Positions 5,707 through 6,917 of a stretch of DNA of 6,917 nt are shown here, one piece after another. Each line of letters opens with the position of its first letter. The first letter of the stretch is position 1. This DNA comes from Gallionellaceae bacterium (lineage in GTDB: Bacteria; Pseudomonadota; Gammaproteobacteria; Burkholderiales; Gallionellaceae). Position numbers and translations under genes: made by a program. The stretch spans positions 1-6,917 of the forward strand of contig JAITMU010000044.1 in assembly GCA_031277195.1 (NCBI GenBank), given 5' to 3'. The notes below the pieces were generated by a model, which was not told the DNA's origin, ran no database searches, and worked only from the letters and a program-made list of their open reading frames with translations.

Positions 5707-6056
5707 TGCTATACGCCATCGTCGCTGAAGATATTGCAAACAGTCTGGAAAAACGCCGCGCCGCGCGTCCCGCGCATGTGGATCGCCTGCATCTGCTGCA
5801 AGCGCAAGGTCGATTGCTGGTGGCGGGTCCCTTCCCCGCGGTGGATGCGGAAGACCCGGGGGACGCAGGCCACACCGGCAGTTTGATCGTCGCCGAATTC
5901 GCCTCGCTGGAAGAAGCCGAAGCCTGGGCAGCGGCGGATCCCTACGTCAGCGCGGGCGTTTATGCGCGGGTGACAGTCAAGCCGTTCCGCAAAGCCTTTC
6001 CGGTGTCGCCGCCGGTCAGTGTCAGCCCGGATACAGCACTTCCGGGGCTGCTGTGA
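5706..6056 (+). CDS. YciI-like protein
   Basis: This 116-residue protein has the small ferredoxin-like YCII fold. Visible markers are LYAIVAED (2-9), His24 in RPAHVDRL, the GRLLVAGPFP segment (35-44) and Asp78 in AADPYVSAGVY, followed by VTVKPFRKAF (89-98). His24 and Asp78 match the conserved His/Asp pair of the family. Its substrate is unknown; family members are thought to be small enzymes or accessory domains. The residues after about 99 form a proline/serine/valine-rich tail beyond the usual end of roughly 95-100 residues. The start is fixed by AAGGAG (5695-5700, 5 nt spacing) and the TGATG overlap with yciB. The frame is open further upstream to 5502 inside yciB, but that part has no family resemblance. 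Confidence 0.9.
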   Translation: MLYAIVAEDIANSLEKRRAARPAHVDRLHLLQAQGRLLVAGPFPAVDAEDPGDAGHTGSLIVAEFASLEEAEAWAAADPYVSAGVYARVTVKPFRKAFPVSPPVSVSPDTALPGLL

Positions 6057-6123
6057 TATATTGATGCCCCTGCAGCAAATGGTTTTCTGTAACAATCCCT
6101 TTCAAAACAGTAAGGAAAGCACA

Positions 6124-6917
6124 ATGAAGAAAGCATTCAAACTGGCTCTGTTCGCTGTACTGGGCGCCGTCGGCGTCACCACCGTTCACGCTGCGTCGGT
6201 CAATGGCATCCCCGTCCCGCAAGATCGCATCGACGCGCAAGTCAAGGACGTGCTCGCCCGCGCGCCGCAACAGAAAGACACGCCGGAATTGCGCAAAGCC
6301 ATTACGGGCGAGCTGATCGGTCTCGAAGTGCTGTCGCAAGAAGCGACGCGCCTCGGTCTGGACAAGGACACGAATGTCCGCATGGCGCTCGACATGTCGC
6401 GCCAGAACGTGTTGGCGAACGCGCTGATCGCGGATCGCGTGAAGAACACGAAAATCAGCGAGGACGCGCTGAAGAAGGAATACGAAGCGGCGAAAACCAG
6501 CCTCGGCACCAAGGAATACAACGTGCGTCACATCCTGGTGGAAAAAGAAGCTGACGCGAAAAACATCGTTGCCCAGTTGAGGAAAACCCCCGGCGATTTC
6601 GACAGACTCGCAAAGAGCCAATCGAATGACGCGGGTTCCAAGGCCAACGGCGGCGATCTCGGCTGGATTCCCGCCAACAACATCCCCGGCACGTTCGTGC
6701 AGCCCTTCGCCGATGCCACGATGAAGCTCAAGAAGGGCGACATCAGCGAGCCGGTGCAATCCCAGTTCGGCTGGCACATCATCAAGCTGCAGGACATCCG
6801 CGACCTGAAAATGCCCACTCTGGATGAAATTCGCCCGCAACTCACGCAACGCCTGCAACAGCAAGCGGTGCAGAGCTACGTCGGCGAACTGCGCAGCAAA
6901 GCGAAGATCGTTGAATA
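6124..6917 (+). CDS. Periplasmic parvulin-type peptidyl-prolyl isomerase (PpiC/SurA-like)
   Basis: The 264 visible codons run to the window end, where only TA of the stop is present, so the protein appears complete. An N-terminal signal peptide is clear: Lys2-Lys3, hydrophobic 7-20, and a probable cleavage after Ala23 or Ala24 (VHAAS). Residues 25-125 form the helical chaperone-like region. Residues about 131-226 form the parvulin domain: YNVRHILVE (132-140), DFDRLAKSQSND (158-169), GGDLGW (176-181), FADAT (195-199) and SQFGWHIIKL (213-222). It should assist folding of envelope proteins in the periplasm. No lipobox cysteine is present. AGGAAA (6113-6118) precedes the ATG by 5 nt. It lies 67 nt after the YciI-like gene and may have its own promoter; an AACAAT with an upstream TG (6088-6096) is a weak candidate. 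Confidence 0.93.
   Translation, partial: MKKAFKLALFAVLGAVGVTTVHAASVNGIPVPQDRIDAQVKDVLARAPQQKDTPELRKAITGELIGLEVLSQEATRLGLDKDTNVRMALDMSRQNVLANALIADRVKNTKISEDALKKEYEAAKTSLGTKEYNVRHILVEKEADAKNIVAQLRKTPGDFDRLAKSQSNDAGSKANGGDLGWIPANNIPGTFVQPFADATMKLKKGDISEPVQSQFGWHIIKLQDIRDLKMPTLDEIRPQLTQRLQQQAVQSYVGELRSKAKIVE

Noticed and set aside
6022..6864. Antisense open frame of 280 codons over the parvulin gene
   Set aside because: The plus-strand product has a signal peptide and a complete parvulin domain; the antisense frame has no family motif.

Overview
The window is about 6.9 kb of moderately GC-rich, densely packed bacterial chromosome with mostly housekeeping genes. Protein sequences and gene order (tadA, a bcp-type peroxiredoxin, a PIN-PhoH ATPase, msrB, yciB, a YciI-like gene, a PpiC-type foldase) suggest a betaproteobacterium, perhaps of the Nitrosomonadales/Gallionella side. 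That placement is inference from remembered family resemblance, not from a search.

Layout. Positions 1-224 hold the 3' end of a rightward gene for an apparently extracytoplasmic protein. It converges on a strong bidirectional terminator (241-269). A leftward group follows, read from right to left: tadA (tRNA adenosine deaminase, 2570-2115), a short L,D-transpeptidase without signal peptide (2096-1617) and a 435-residue FadE-derived protein (1581-274). Spacings are 18 and 35 nt, and all three probably end at the shared terminator. The tadA/bcp intergenic region (2571-2650) is a divergent promoter region.

The rest of the window reads rightward: bcp (2651-3112), phoH family (3206-4624), msrB (4625-5017, GTG start abutting the phoH stop), yciB (5158-5706), a YciI-like gene (5706-6056, overlapping the yciB stop by one base) and a secreted parvulin prolyl isomerase (6124 to the window end, where only the last base of its stop codon is cut off). 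Bcp and MsrB both deal with oxidative damage. YciB and the parvulin act at the inner membrane and in the periplasm.

Two intergenic regions carry structured repeats: a heptamer-built inverted repeat before phoH (3118-3193) and an 82-bp GC-rich double hairpin before yciB (5040-5121). The most unusual item is the FadE-derived gene. It keeps the membrane N-terminus and the C-terminal domain typical of bacterial FadE acyl-CoA dehydrogenases, but the catalytic flavin/acyl-CoA core is absent in an otherwise open frame. It looks like a retained non-catalytic derivative rather than a decaying pseudogene. No RNA genes, CRISPR arrays, insertion sequences or phage genes were seen, and no gene-free stretch exceeds 150 bases.
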